A stretch of DNA of 18,429 bases from Pseudomonadota bacterium (GTDB taxonomy: Bacteria; Desulfobacterota; Desulfovibrionia; Desulfovibrionales; Desulfovibrionaceae). The translations under genes and the position numbers were made by a program. The stretch is taken from assembly GCA_023399375.1 (NCBI GenBank), contig JAEWPX010000145.1, forward strand, positions 1 through 18,429, written 5' to 3'. Below are positions 1 to 8,068 of the stretch, in pieces; the stretch's first letter is position 1; every line of letters starts with the position of its first letter. The notes under the pieces are model-generated. The model worked only from the letters and a program-made list of their open reading frames with translations, was not told the origin of the DNA and ran no database searches.

Positions 1-40
1 TACAAGCGGGCCGGTTGTTGCGTCGCCGCGTCCCGATCGC

Positions 41-469
41 CTACTGCTTCGGCGAAAAGGACTGGGGATCGATGACGAACCAAATGCCACCGACCCCCTG
101 ACCGTTCGTATCGCCGGGCGTTGCGTCCTTGAAGAATCGGTACAAGGGATAGCCGCGGAAGGTCACCTGCTTGCCGTCGGGCGTTTCCAGTTCGCCAAAG
201 TCTCTGGCGTTGAGCCCGGACGCGACGGTCGTCTCCCCGACGGCCAGAAGCGGCGGCCATTTGGTGAGGCAATCCCCCGTGCAAACGGAGTTCCCGGGGG
301 AATCCTTGGCGAAATAATACAGCGTCATCCCCTTGCTGTCGGCAAGATACTCCCCGAGTCCGTTTTTTTGCATGGTTTTGATCGATTGTCCCTGAGCCGA
401 TGCGGACACTACGCCCACAGCCAGGATACCCAGGAGAAGAAGCACGATGCGCGACATATGTTTTAACAT
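41..469 (-). CDS. Small exported protein of the secreted-repeat family (COG4315/PF03640-like)
   Basis: A 142-residue protein with no assigned biochemical function. Residues 1-25 form a signal peptide: K3/R7, then a hydrophobic run from about I8 to V21, ending in a Sec-type SASA site before Q26. There is no lipobox cysteine, so the product is probably periplasmic rather than a lipoprotein. Two copies of the family repeat follow. The first, about 38-75, has the hallmark run GMTLYYFAKDSPG and then C63-TGD-C67 before KWPP. The second, about 90-135, has GYPLYRFFKD and ends in GGIWFVIDP. These match my knowledge of the 'secreted repeat of unknown function' family. The start at 469 is preferred over in-frame ATGs at 487 and 520 because AAGGAG lies six bases upstream and the signal peptide then begins at the N-terminus. 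The gene is transcribed alone, facing an AT-rich gap. C63 and C67 could form a disulfide or bind a ligand, but that is speculation. Confidence 0.85.
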   Translation of the reverse strand: MLKHMSRIVLLLLGILAVGVVSASAQGQSIKTMQKNGLGEYLADSKGMTLYYFAKDSPGNSVCTGDCLTKWPPLLAVGETTVASGLNARDFGELETPDGKQVTFRGYPLYRFFKDATPGDTNGQGVGGIWFVIDPQSFSPKQ

Positions 470-520
470 TGTATTCTCCTTGTACATAATTTTTCCCCCG
501 GTGCAGGGAAAGCATTGCAT

Positions 521-1016
521 ATGCCAAGAATATTATTTTCTAAATTGGACAGCCTATGCGTTTGTCAAGGAGAAGGGATTTGCGACTTGAATTGATTGTC
601 GTACAAATAATTCAAATTCAATGCATATTGCGTATGCACAAACAAGAATAGATATATATTTTTAAATCGAATAAGTCTCTTTTAAAAATAACAGTGCTAG
701 TTGGCGGAAGGGAATATCCTCATAAAATTTTCTTCAGCTAATGATTTCTATATTAACAGAAAGACTGTGCTCTCTTTTGTGAAAAGTAGTTTGCGGTGCT
801 TGAATTTTTATTTATCCTTCATCTGGCGGTCCCTTTGTCAATAGCCCTAAGTGAGAACGAAACCATGGTTACGCGGAAACTGAGCGACAATCCTCTTGTT
901 GCGACAGCAAGGCATCCGCGCAGCAACATGCGACAGTTGTGAAGATTCAGGCTTTGCTCTGCCACCAGCCAACAGAAAATCATCGCTCTTTTCACAGATG
1001 ATCTGCAAAATTGTTG
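521..1016. other. AT-rich intergenic region without a supportable gene
   Basis: This gap separates two divergent genes and is far richer in A and T than the rest of the window, most strikingly between about 590 and 820. It holds short inverted repeats: the palindrome GCATATGC at 517-524 on its left border, and TGCATA/TATGCA arms at 622-638 around a five-base spacer. The one open frame (819-1067, minus) has no recognisable domain or convincing ribosome binding site and I do not call it. No tRNA or terminator-like hairpin was seen. It may be a promoter/operator region or a remnant of acquired DNA. Confidence 0.6.
539..568 (-). promoter_or_regulatory. Possible sigma-70 promoter for the secreted-repeat gene
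   Basis: On the minus strand a perfect TTGACA (568-563) is followed after 18 bases by TTTAGA (544-539), a poor -10 hexamer with three of six consensus matches. The implied start near 533 gives a leader of about 60 bases. The -35 and the AT-rich setting are convincing; the -10 is not. Confidence 0.3.
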
Positions 1017-1046
1017 TTGACAGAGGGCATGATGATTATCGATAAG
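1017..1046 (+). promoter_or_regulatory. Probable sigma-70 promoter of the binding protein-diguanylate cyclase operon
   Basis: A perfect TTGACA (1017-1022) is separated by 18 bases from GATAAG (1041-1046, four of six consensus matches). Transcription would start near 1053, leaving a leader of about 55 bases to the ATG at 1108. The position argues against the upstream TTG at 1048 as the start codon. Confidence 0.45.
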
Positions 1047-1107
1047 CTTGTGTTGGATTTGTGCCAAATATGGGCGCCAATATGCCCAGTCGGGAGTTTA
1101 TCCGTTC

Positions 1108-2382
1108 ATGCGCATCGCGATGCTTGCGGTAGCTACGATCCTGGGGCTAGTCGTGGCAGCCCTGATCGCCGGACCGTTTGGGGAAAAGCGTACATTCGAG
1201 TGCAATGACGCGTTAGGCTGTGTGGATGTCGCAGCCGGGGCTTCCGTGCGCCTGGGCGTCATCCAGGCGCTCAGCGGCAAGGTCGCGGTGCTGGGTTCCG
1301 AACAGATGCGCGGCCTGGAGCTGGCGTTGGCGCAACGCGGCGACAGGCTTTTCGGCCATCCGGTGAAGCTGATTGTCGAGGATACGGGCTGCCGTCCCGA
1401 AGGCGGCGCCAACGCGGCGTTGCGCATCGTCTCCGATCCGGGCGTGGTCGCCATTTTCGGCACCACCTGTTCCGGCGACGCCGCAGCCGCGTCCCAGGTC
1501 ATGAGCGCCGCCGGCCTTTCTATGATCTCGGGCAACAACAGCGCCCCCTTCCTCACCGCCATGGACGGCAAACCCGCCCCAAAATGGCGGCCAGGCTATT
1601 TCCGCACAGCGCCCAACGAAGAGCATTCCGGCCCGGCCGCCGCCCGGTATGCCTATACGGCCCTTGGCGGCCGCAAGGCTGCCATCATCCATGACGGCGA
1701 CATCTATACCCGGGGGCTGGCCGAGGGCTTTCGACAAGAGTTTACGCGCATAGGCGGTTCGGCGGTCCTGTTTGCGGCCGTGGACAAGGGCGACGCCGAC
1801 ATGCGGCCCGTGCTGGAAGCCGTGGCGTCATCCGGCGCGGACCTGCTTTTCTTTCCGCTCTTCCAGCCCGAGGGCAACGGCGTATTGCTTGCGGCACGGG
1901 CCAATCCCGCCCTTGCCGGCGTGACGTTCATGAGCGACGGCTCTCTGATCGACCAGAGCTTCATCGACGCCGTCGGCGACGCAGCCAAGGGCATGTATTT
2001 CGTCGGGCCCACGCCGCCGGAGCCCGGCGAGGCGGTCACGAAATTCCAGACACGCTACCGCGAGCGCTATGGTGAAGCGCCGCCCACATCCTACTCCCTC
2101 AACGCCTATGACGCCGCAGGCATTCTCCTTGATGCCCTCACGACTGCCGCCAAGTGCGACAAGGACGGCAACTGCGTCATCGGACGCCAAGCCCTGCGCG
2201 ATGCGCTGGCCGCCACGACGGACTATCCGGGCGTGACAGGCCTCCTGAGCTGCGATGCCTATGGCGACTGCGCGAACCCGCGTTTTAATGTCTTGCGCCT
2301 GGACGATCCCGCCAAGGGAGTGGATGGATTGTTGAAAAATGTCGTCTATACCTATGAGCCGCAAAAAGATCATGACCGGTAG
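1108..2382 (+). CDS. Orphan LivK-type periplasmic binding protein (Peripla_BP_6 family)
   Basis: A 424-residue type I periplasmic binding protein, the fold that binds branched-chain amino acids, amides and similar small molecules. A hydrophobic N-terminal segment (about 3-22) exports or anchors it; there is no lipobox. The domain starts with RLGVIQALSGKVAVLG and EQMRGLELALA, followed by HPVKLIVEDTGC and GVVAIFGTTCSGDA, which are hallmark strands of the LivK family. The ATG at 1108 is chosen because a GGGAG lies 11 bases upstream and the signal segment then lies at the N-terminus; a second in-frame ATG at 1120 is possible. No permease or ATPase of a Liv-type transporter is nearby. Instead the 3' end overlaps a membrane diguanylate cyclase gene. 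I infer a sensory rather than transport role: ligand-loaded protein contacting the periplasmic domain of the cyclase. Ligand unknown. Several Cys pairs (for example in KCDKDGNC near the C-terminus) may form disulfides. Confidence 0.85.
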   Translation: MRIAMLAVATILGLVVAALIAGPFGEKRTFECNDALGCVDVAAGASVRLGVIQALSGKVAVLGSEQMRGLELALAQRGDRLFGHPVKLIVEDTGCRPEGGANAALRIVSDPGVVAIFGTTCSGDAAAASQVMSAAGLSMISGNNSAPFLTAMDGKPAPKWRPGYFRTAPNEEHSGPAAARYAYTALGGRKAAIIHDGDIYTRGLAEGFRQEFTRIGGSAVLFAAVDKGDADMRPVLEAVASSGADLLFFPLFQPEGNGVLLAARANPALAGVTFMSDGSLIDQSFIDAVGDAAKGMYFVGPTPPEPGEAVTKFQTRYRERYGEAPPTSYSLNAYDAAGILLDALTTAAKCDKDGNCVIGRQALRDALAATTDYPGVTGLLSCDAYGDCANPRFNVLRLDDPAKGVDGLLKNVVYTYEPQKDHDR

Positions 2383-4114
2383 CGTGTCGCGATCCTGGGA
2401 GCGACTGGGCATAACGTCCAAACTGTGGCTCGTGTTCGGCGTGTTGTTCACCATGTTCAGCCTGTCCGGAGCTGCGGCTTGCGTCGGGCTTCTCGTCATG
2501 CGCAGCGCCGAGAACAACATTCAGGACAACATGGAGATTCGGGCGAAAATCCTCGAAATGGAGGGAAAGCTCGAAAAATCGCGACGCCTGTACCGTGATT
2601 ATCTCCTGCTCGGGCCGGAACTGGATTTCGAGGCCGCCCGGGAGCGTTTCTGCCAGCCGGCTTTGGCCGAAGCGGCGCGGCTGATTGCCGTTTGCGAGGA
2701 CCTGCGCCGCCTCATCGCCGCTGCGCCCCCAGGGAGTGCGATTGCCCGGCGCAATGTGGACCTGACGCTTTTCACGTCCACGGCGCGTCGCTATTCCCAG
2801 GTGTTGCTCTACGAAACCGGCCTGTACGCCAGTCTGTACAACCCTGGCGACGGACAACTGCCGCGACTTGCCGGCTTGATGGACCAGCTCGGCGATGCCT
2901 TGCAAGGCTCCTCCGACGCCACGATTCTCTTGCGCGAGATGGACATCCTGGAAAAGCGCTACGAGATCACGAGGCAGCGGCCGTTCATGCAAAGCGCCCT
3001 CAACAAGGCTGCGGAACTCAAACGCCTTGTCGCAGCGAACAAATCAGTGGCGTCGGCTCGTCAGGCCGATGTCCTGGGCCTGCTCGACACATACGCCGGA
3101 CTGGCCGACAACATTCTCGAAACCGTCAAGGACATGCAGAGCAACGTCCATGATTTCTGGCTGCAATCCAGGGCTGTGGACCCCATCGCCGAGGAGCTCA
3201 AGCAACTGTCCGCATCGGAAGTGGCCAGGGCCAGGACGCGCAGCGTGTGGGCCGGCCGCTTGGCCGCAGGCATCCTGGTCGCAACGGCCCTTCTCGGGCT
3301 GGCCTGCCTTGCCGTCGCCGCCCGGCTGCTCCACGCGTCCATCACGAGCAAGATCGAAACCATGACCCGCCATGCCGAGGCCGTGCGGGCCGGCCATCTC
3401 GACGTGTTCCTGCAAAACGGCAGCAGCGACGAACTCGGGGTCTTGGCCGGCGCGTTCAATGCCATGACGGCGCGGCTCAAGGAAATGGTGGACACCCTGG
3501 AAGACAAGGTGCGTCTGCGCACGCGGGAGCTTGCGCAAAAAAATCGCGAACTCGACGCCAAGAATCAGGAACTGGCCACGCTCTCCCTGACCGACCGCCT
3601 GACGGGACTTTGCAATCGCCGCAAGCTCGACCACGTTCTCGAGGCCGAAATCAGGCGCGCCAAGCGCTACGGTTCCGTTTTTTCCGTGCTCATGATCGAC
3701 CTGGACCACTTCAAGGACGTCAACGACGCCTTCGGCCATGCCACGGGCGACCTCGTGCTCGTACGCACGGCCGACGTCCTCGCGGGGTGCACGCGGGAGA
3801 CGGATCTTATCGGACGCTGGGGCGGCGAGGAATTTGTCGTGGTCTGCCCGGAAACGGACCTGCGACAAGCCATGGTGCTGGCCGAGCACTTGCGTCTGGA
3901 ATTGGGGCTCGTCTGGGGGACGGACGGGGTCGCGGTGACGGCGAGCTTCGGTCTGGCCGTCTACAGCGGCGATACCCAGCCGTCGACCCTGCTCGCCCGC
4001 GCCGACGCAGCCCTGTATCGGGCCAAGCAGGAAGGGCGCAACCGCGTCGCGGTGGCCCCCGAAGCGCAGGAAGCGGTAAACCCGAAAGACGGGGATGCGC
4101 CCGGCCGGGTTTGA
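2339..4114 (+). CDS. Membrane diguanylate cyclase (periplasmic sensor-HAMP-GGDEF)
   Basis: A 591-residue protein that should make cyclic di-GMP from two GTP. TM1 is about 29-54, a mostly helical periplasmic sensor about 55-305, TM2 about 307-330, HAMP about 331-385, a charged linker helix, then GGDEF about 420-575. The catalytic motif is GGEEF (495-499), within the accepted GG[D/E]EF consensus. Ten residues earlier RETD (486-489) gives the RxxD inhibitory site, so product feedback is expected. The first ATG (2339) overlaps the binding protein gene by 44 bases. ATGs at 2354 and 2372 are also in frame, and none has a strong ribosome binding site, which suggests translational coupling. The periplasmic domain matches no sensor family I can name. 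The pairing recalls Vibrio NspS-MbaA, where a periplasmic polyamine-binding protein controls a GGDEF-EAL protein; here there is no EAL domain. Confidence 0.88.
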   Translation: MSSIPMSRKKIMTGSVSRSWERLGITSKLWLVFGVLFTMFSLSGAAACVGLLVMRSAENNIQDNMEIRAKILEMEGKLEKSRRLYRDYLLLGPELDFEAARERFCQPALAEAARLIAVCEDLRRLIAAAPPGSAIARRNVDLTLFTSTARRYSQVLLYETGLYASLYNPGDGQLPRLAGLMDQLGDALQGSSDATILLREMDILEKRYEITRQRPFMQSALNKAAELKRLVAANKSVASARQADVLGLLDTYAGLADNILETVKDMQSNVHDFWLQSRAVDPIAEELKQLSASEVARARTRSVWAGRLAAGILVATALLGLACLAVAARLLHASITSKIETMTRHAEAVRAGHLDVFLQNGSSDELGVLAGAFNAMTARLKEMVDTLEDKVRLRTRELAQKNRELDAKNQELATLSLTDRLTGLCNRRKLDHVLEAEIRRAKRYGSVFSVLMIDLDHFKDVNDAFGHATGDLVLVRTADVLAGCTRETDLIGRWGGEEFVVVCPETDLRQAMVLAEHLRLELGLVWGTDGVAVTASFGLAVYSGDTQPSTLLARADAALYRAKQEGRNRVAVAPEAQEAVNPKDGDAPGRV

Positions 4115-4147
4115 CGCCGGGTCGCCCATGGGCTACCGCATCCGGCC

Positions 4148-5968
4148 ATGGGCACATGCGTCACCTTGCGCGGCGTCGCCAAATCCTTTGGCGTGCGCCG
4201 GCTTTTTACCGACATTTCCCTGACCGTTTCCGACCAGGAGCGCGTGGGCCTCATCGGTCCCAACGGCTCCGGCAAATCCACTCTGCTCAAGATTCTGGCC
4301 GGCCTCGAATCGCCGGACGCCGGGGAGCGTACCCTGCGCCAGGGTGCGCGGCTGGCCTATGTGGCGCAACAGGATGCCTTCGCGCCCGGGGCCACGGCCT
4401 TGGGCGTCGTGACCGAGGCGGCCGTGGCCGCGTTCGGCCGGCCGGCTGCGGATGCGGAACAGTTGCGACGCGTGGCCGTGACGCTCGGCCGTCTGGGTTT
4501 CGAGGAGCCGGAGGTCGCCGCGGACGCGCTATCGGGCGGTTGGCGCAAGCGCCTTTCCATCGCCCGGGCCCTGGTGACAGAACCCGATGTGCTGCTCCTC
4601 GACGAACCCACCAACCACCTGGACCTGGAATCGATCCTCTGGCTCGAGCGCTTCCTGTCCGGCGCGCCCTTCGCGTTCGTCGTGGTCAGCCACGATCGTT
4701 TCTTCCTGGAAAATGTCTGCCGCCGCACCGTGGAACTTGCGGCGGCCTATCCACGCGGTTTTTTGAGCGTGGACGGTCCCTACAGCGCGCTGCTCGAGGC
4801 CCGGGAGGCGTTCCTCGAAAGCCAGGGCGCGCTGGAGCAGACGCTCGCCAACAAGGCCCGGCGCGAGATCGAGTGGCTGCGGCGCGGCCCCAAGGCCCGG
4901 GCCACCAAGGCCAAGGCGCGCATCGAGGCCGCGGGCGAACTCTTCGGCGAACTGGCCGCGACCCGGGCGCGAAACCGCGAGACCGTGCGCGCGGGCATCG
5001 ATTTCTCGGCCTCGGGCCGCCAGACCAAACGATTGGTCGTGGCCGAGAATCTGGCCAAGGCCTATGACGGCCGGCCGCTTTTTCAACATCTCGACATCGT
5101 GCTTTCTCCGGGCGTGCGTCTGGGCCTGACCGGCCCCAACGGCTCGGGCAAGTCCACGTTGTTGCGCGTCCTGGCCGGGCTCGAACGCCCGGACGCCGGC
5201 AAGGTTTCCTGCGCCCCGGGGCTCGAGCTCGTGGTCTTCGACCAGAAGCGCGAGCAACTGGACAAGGAGCAAATCCTGCGCCACGCCTTCGCCCCGGACA
5301 GCGACAGCGTCATCTACCGGGGCCAGCCCGTGCACGTGGTCACATGGGCCAGGCGCTTCGCCCTGCGTCCGGAACAGCTCGACCTGCCCGTGGGCCTGCT
5401 TTCCGGCGGCGAGCAGGCGCGGGTGCTCATCGCCCGGCTCATGCTGCGCCCGGCCGACGTGCTCCTGCTCGACGAACCCACCAACGACCTGGACATCCCG
5501 ACCCTGGAGATGCTCGAAGAGAGCCTGCTGGAATTTCCCGGCGCGGTGGTGCTCATCACCCACGACCGTTCGCTTCTGGACCGCGTCTCCACGGTGCTCC
5601 TCGGGCTCGACGGCGTGGGCGGCGCGGCGGTCTACGCCGACTACGCCCAATGGGAAGCGGAGTATGCGGCCCGGCGCAAGGAGCAGGCCCGGGCGGAGAA
5701 GGCGGACAAGCCGCAGAAGGTCAAGCCGCGGCCGCAAAGCGCGTCGAAGAAGCTGAGCTTCAAGGAGCAGCGCGAATACGACGGCATGGAAGAAGCCATC
5801 GCCCGGGCCGAGGCCGCCCTGGAAGCGGCCCGAGGCGCGCTCGAGGATCCGGCCGTGGCCAGCGACGGACACGAGCTTTCCCTCCGCTTGCAGGCGTTTC
5901 AGGCCGCCGAGGCCGCCGTGGAGGCGCTTTACGCACGCTGGGAAGAGCTCGAGGCAAAACTCGCCTGA
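4148..5968 (+). CDS. uup: ABC-F family ATPase, Uup type
   Basis: A 606-residue soluble protein with two ABC domains in one chain and no membrane segment, typical of ABC-F proteins that act on the ribosome or, for Uup, have also been linked to DNA. Domain 1: Walker A GPNGSGKS (37-44), signature LSGGW (128-132), Walker B VLLLDE (148-153) followed by PTNHLD. Domain 2: Walker A from 329, signature LSGGEQ (418-423), Walker B VLLLDE (438-443) followed by PTNDLD. The inter-domain linker contains REIEWLRRGPKARATKAKAR, characteristic of the Uup branch. The last 80 or so residues are charged and helical, matching the Uup C-terminal coiled-coil domain that separates Uup from EttA. It begins 33 bases after the cyclase gene, without an obvious ribosome binding site, so it may be read through from that operon although no functional link is evident. 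The Uup label is by motif, not alignment. Confidence 0.9.
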   Translation: MGTCVTLRGVAKSFGVRRLFTDISLTVSDQERVGLIGPNGSGKSTLLKILAGLESPDAGERTLRQGARLAYVAQQDAFAPGATALGVVTEAAVAAFGRPAADAEQLRRVAVTLGRLGFEEPEVAADALSGGWRKRLSIARALVTEPDVLLLDEPTNHLDLESILWLERFLSGAPFAFVVVSHDRFFLENVCRRTVELAAAYPRGFLSVDGPYSALLEAREAFLESQGALEQTLANKARREIEWLRRGPKARATKAKARIEAAGELFGELAATRARNRETVRAGIDFSASGRQTKRLVVAENLAKAYDGRPLFQHLDIVLSPGVRLGLTGPNGSGKSTLLRVLAGLERPDAGKVSCAPGLELVVFDQKREQLDKEQILRHAFAPDSDSVIYRGQPVHVVTWARRFALRPEQLDLPVGLLSGGEQARVLIARLMLRPADVLLLDEPTNDLDIPTLEMLEESLLEFPGAVVLITHDRSLLDRVSTVLLGLDGVGGAAVYADYAQWEAEYAARRKEQARAEKADKPQKVKPRPQSASKKLSFKEQREYDGMEEAIARAEAALEAARGALEDPAVASDGHELSLRLQAFQAAEAAVEALYARWEELEAKLA

Positions 5969-5972
5969 GGCG

Positions 5973-5996
5973 ACGCCGCCGGTCAGGTGGCGGCGT
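5973..5996. terminator. Hairpin between convergent genes, possible bidirectional terminator
   Basis: Perfect eight-base arms ACGCCGCC (5973-5980) and GGCGGCGT (5989-5996) enclose an eight-base loop, followed on the plus strand only by a short GTTT. It lies just after the ABC-F stop and contains the stop codon of the convergent membrane protein gene (5983-5985). The T tract is weak, so termination is plausible rather than clear. Confidence 0.35.
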
Positions 5997-7710
5997 GTTT
6001 CGACAGGCCGGCGTCCGTGGCGACTGCAGTGCGGCATGCCGCGTCCGTGCGTACCAGCCGCAGGCAGCCGGCCTGATCCGGCGCGGCGAGCGCTTCCTGG
6101 ACCGTCAGGGCGAGCGCCAGGGCCGCAAGCGCGAACTGGGCGACCAGCATGCCGACGCCCGCCGTCGGCAGGATCGCGTGGTGCGCGGCGACGATGGCCG
6201 CGCCCCGGCCGAGGTCGGCCGTGCCCGTCTCCTGCACGAGCAGGCTGCCGTAGCTGCCGGAAATCGTGCCCCAATGGAAGAGCACGGCCAGGTACAGCAC
6301 GGCCTGCGCCCCGGCCAGCCGGCCAAGCAGCGCCGGCCCGACCAGCATTCCCGTAAAAAGCGCCGGCAACGCGGCCATGGCGTACCAGGCTCCGGTCGTG
6401 GGGAAACCCCAGGCCAGGGCGGAGTGCAGTGCATGGAAGAGCAGGGCCAGGGCGCAGCAGATCCACAAAAGCGGCAACTCCGGGGCGCGTCGCGCGAGGG
6501 CGGCGGCGAGACGACGGTTGCCGCGCGAGCAAAGCGCCGCCGCCAGGGCCAGGACGCAGCCGGCAAGACCCGTCTTGAAGGCGAGGTTCTGCCAGTCGGG
6601 GGACTGGAGATTGGACCAGCCGCCCAGAAACACCGTGGCGTTGTAGGTCAGGGGGTTGCGGAAAACGCCGTAACCCAGGCGGCCGGCCGCGCCCAGCAGA
6701 TCGAGGAACCCGAAACCCCGGCGCGAGGTGTAGATGGCCTCCTGCATGCCGGTCAGCTGGCCGTAGCGCAGCAGATAGGGCAGGTGGTAGGTCCCGGCTA
6801 CGGCCGCGTAGCCGAGGATGAACGCTCCCGGCGCGGCCAGTGCCGCCAGGCGCTCGCCGAGCGGCAGGCCCCGGCGCAGGGCCGGCAGGGCCAGCAGCAC
6901 GGCGAGGACCGGGACCAGCGGCAGGGCCGTGGCCTTGGCCAGGACGGCGAGCCCGGCAAGCCCGCCGAGAAGCGCCGGCCGCCAACAGGCGCGCACGGCG
7001 AGCGCGCCGCACGGCTTGATCCAGAAGACGTAGGCGGCCAGGACGGCGCTGCCGCAAAAAAGCGCCAGCCCGTCGTTGGCGAAGCGCGCGAAATCGTAGG
7101 TGACGTAGGAAAAGCTGGCCAAAAGCAGCAGCACGCCGTCTGGTAGCCAGCGCAGCGGGCCGGTGTCCGGCAGCAGGCGGCCGAGGGTCAGCCGCCACAA
7201 GGCCAGGGTGCAAACGAGCAGGGCGACGTTTATAAGCCTGACCGCATCGACCCAGGCGAGCATTTTCCCGGGGTCCGGCCCGGGACAAAAAAGCGCCGCC
7301 AGATGGTAGAAGAGCGGGCCGTGCTGGGCCTGGTAGAGAAAGAGGTCGAAGCGTTTTTTCGGTTCCGCGCCGCAGGCCGGGGACGCGCCGGGGTAGGGCC
7401 TGGCGTCGATGCCGCGCAGCATGCAAAGCGACGTCGTGGGATGGGGATGGGCCGTGATGAAGGGGACCAGCTCGCGTGGCATGGGCGTGCGCGGGGTCGG
7501 CATGTGTCCGGTCTTGTGGACGTAATAGGCCACGGCGATATGGGGAAGCTCGTCCCAGCCGTTGAACGGCAGTTGCAGCGCGGCGACGCTGACGCCCTGT
7601 ACGGCGGCCAGGGCGAGGAGGACCGCCATGAGCAGGCGCGCCCCGGCCCGGCGGCTTGCTTTGGGCGGCCGCCGCAAACGGTGCGGTACGGCGGCGATTG
7701 TTTTGTGCAC
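5983..7710 (-). CDS. Multispanning membrane protein, probable GT-C-fold glycosyltransferase or DUF2142-like
   Basis: A 575-residue integral inner-membrane protein with roughly 10-13 hydrophobic helices. After TM1 (about 26-46) the first outer loop reads NGWDELPHIAVAYYVHKTGH. An acidic pair at this place, followed by a His and a Tyr-rich helix, is the usual layout of GT-C enzymes (GT39/PMT and DUF2142-like), where the acidic residue helps catalysis with lipid-linked sugar donors. A short conserved-looking RFANDG lies further in. The GTG start at 7710 is well supported: GGAGG sits seven bases upstream on the minus strand. No cell-wall or glycan genes are adjacent, so substrate and pathway cannot be inferred. 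The gene is convergent to the ABC-F gene and divergent from the chemoreceptor gene. Membrane nature is certain; the glycosyltransferase call is an inference from one motif and overall architecture. Confidence 0.65.
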   Translation of the reverse strand: MHKTIAAVPHRLRRPPKASRRAGARLLMAVLLALAAVQGVSVAALQLPFNGWDELPHIAVAYYVHKTGHMPTPRTPMPRELVPFITAHPHPTTSLCMLRGIDARPYPGASPACGAEPKKRFDLFLYQAQHGPLFYHLAALFCPGPDPGKMLAWVDAVRLINVALLVCTLALWRLTLGRLLPDTGPLRWLPDGVLLLLASFSYVTYDFARFANDGLALFCGSAVLAAYVFWIKPCGALAVRACWRPALLGGLAGLAVLAKATALPLVPVLAVLLALPALRRGLPLGERLAALAAPGAFILGYAAVAGTYHLPYLLRYGQLTGMQEAIYTSRRGFGFLDLLGAAGRLGYGVFRNPLTYNATVFLGGWSNLQSPDWQNLAFKTGLAGCVLALAAALCSRGNRRLAAALARRAPELPLLWICCALALLFHALHSALAWGFPTTGAWYAMAALPALFTGMLVGPALLGRLAGAQAVLYLAVLFHWGTISGSYGSLLVQETGTADLGRGAAIVAAHHAILPTAGVGMLVAQFALAALALALTVQEALAAPDQAGCLRLVRTDAACRTAVATDAGLSKHAAT

Positions 7711-8068
7711 GCGGGAGCCTCCGGAGGCGATCGGCTGCGGCGAAATACGACCCTTGCGGCTGCGCCGCAGCTTCAGGCCTCGTCGCTGTCGCGTCGCGAC
7801 AGGTTACGGCCCGGAGGCGGCTGCGCCCGATGCTGGCATGTGTTCGCCCATTGGCGCGCATACGTCACAATCGAAGGCGCAAAGGGCGCGCGTCATCCCG
7901 CACCGCCTGTCGCATGCCCCTGGCGCATGCACGTCCAGGGACTTCCGGGCGTCTCGAAAATGACACAAAGTCTCCATCTTCCTGTTCCGGGACGAAAGTA
8001 GCAGAGACACGCCACGCTCGATCCGGGTGGCGCAACCTGTCTTTCCCACGCAGTGTCCGGGACGTATC
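7711..8068. other. Intergenic region between divergent genes with a 17-bp palindrome
   Basis: 358 bases between the divergent membrane-protein and chemoreceptor genes. Visible structure: arms CTGTCGCG and CGCGACAG around a single T at 7786-7802; a small hairpin TGCGGC/GCCGCA at 7755-7769; and two GCATGC palindromes near 7912-7930. No convincing sigma-70, sigma-28 or sigma-54 promoter was recognised for the chemoreceptor, and open frames here carry no recognisable protein. The 17-bp palindrome is the likeliest operator. Confidence 0.4.

Noticed and set aside
819..1067. Possible 82-residue minus-strand gene in the AT-rich gap
   Set aside because: No convincing ribosome binding site, no recognisable domain, and it overlaps the promoter of the binding protein gene.
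3247..5067. 606-residue plus-strand frame across the cyclase and ABC-F genes
   Set aside because: Arg/Gly/Pro-rich, no domain, and it overlaps two genes with intact motifs in other frames.
7805..7850. Sigma-54 site for the chemoreceptor at a TGGCAT followed by TCGC
   Set aside because: The spacing between GG and GC is one base short of the required ten.
4529..7861. 1110-residue open frame on the minus strand
   Set aside because: It runs antisense through the ABC-F gene and out of frame through the membrane protein gene, is rich in Arg, Pro and Ala without domains, and is a typical GC-rich shadow frame.
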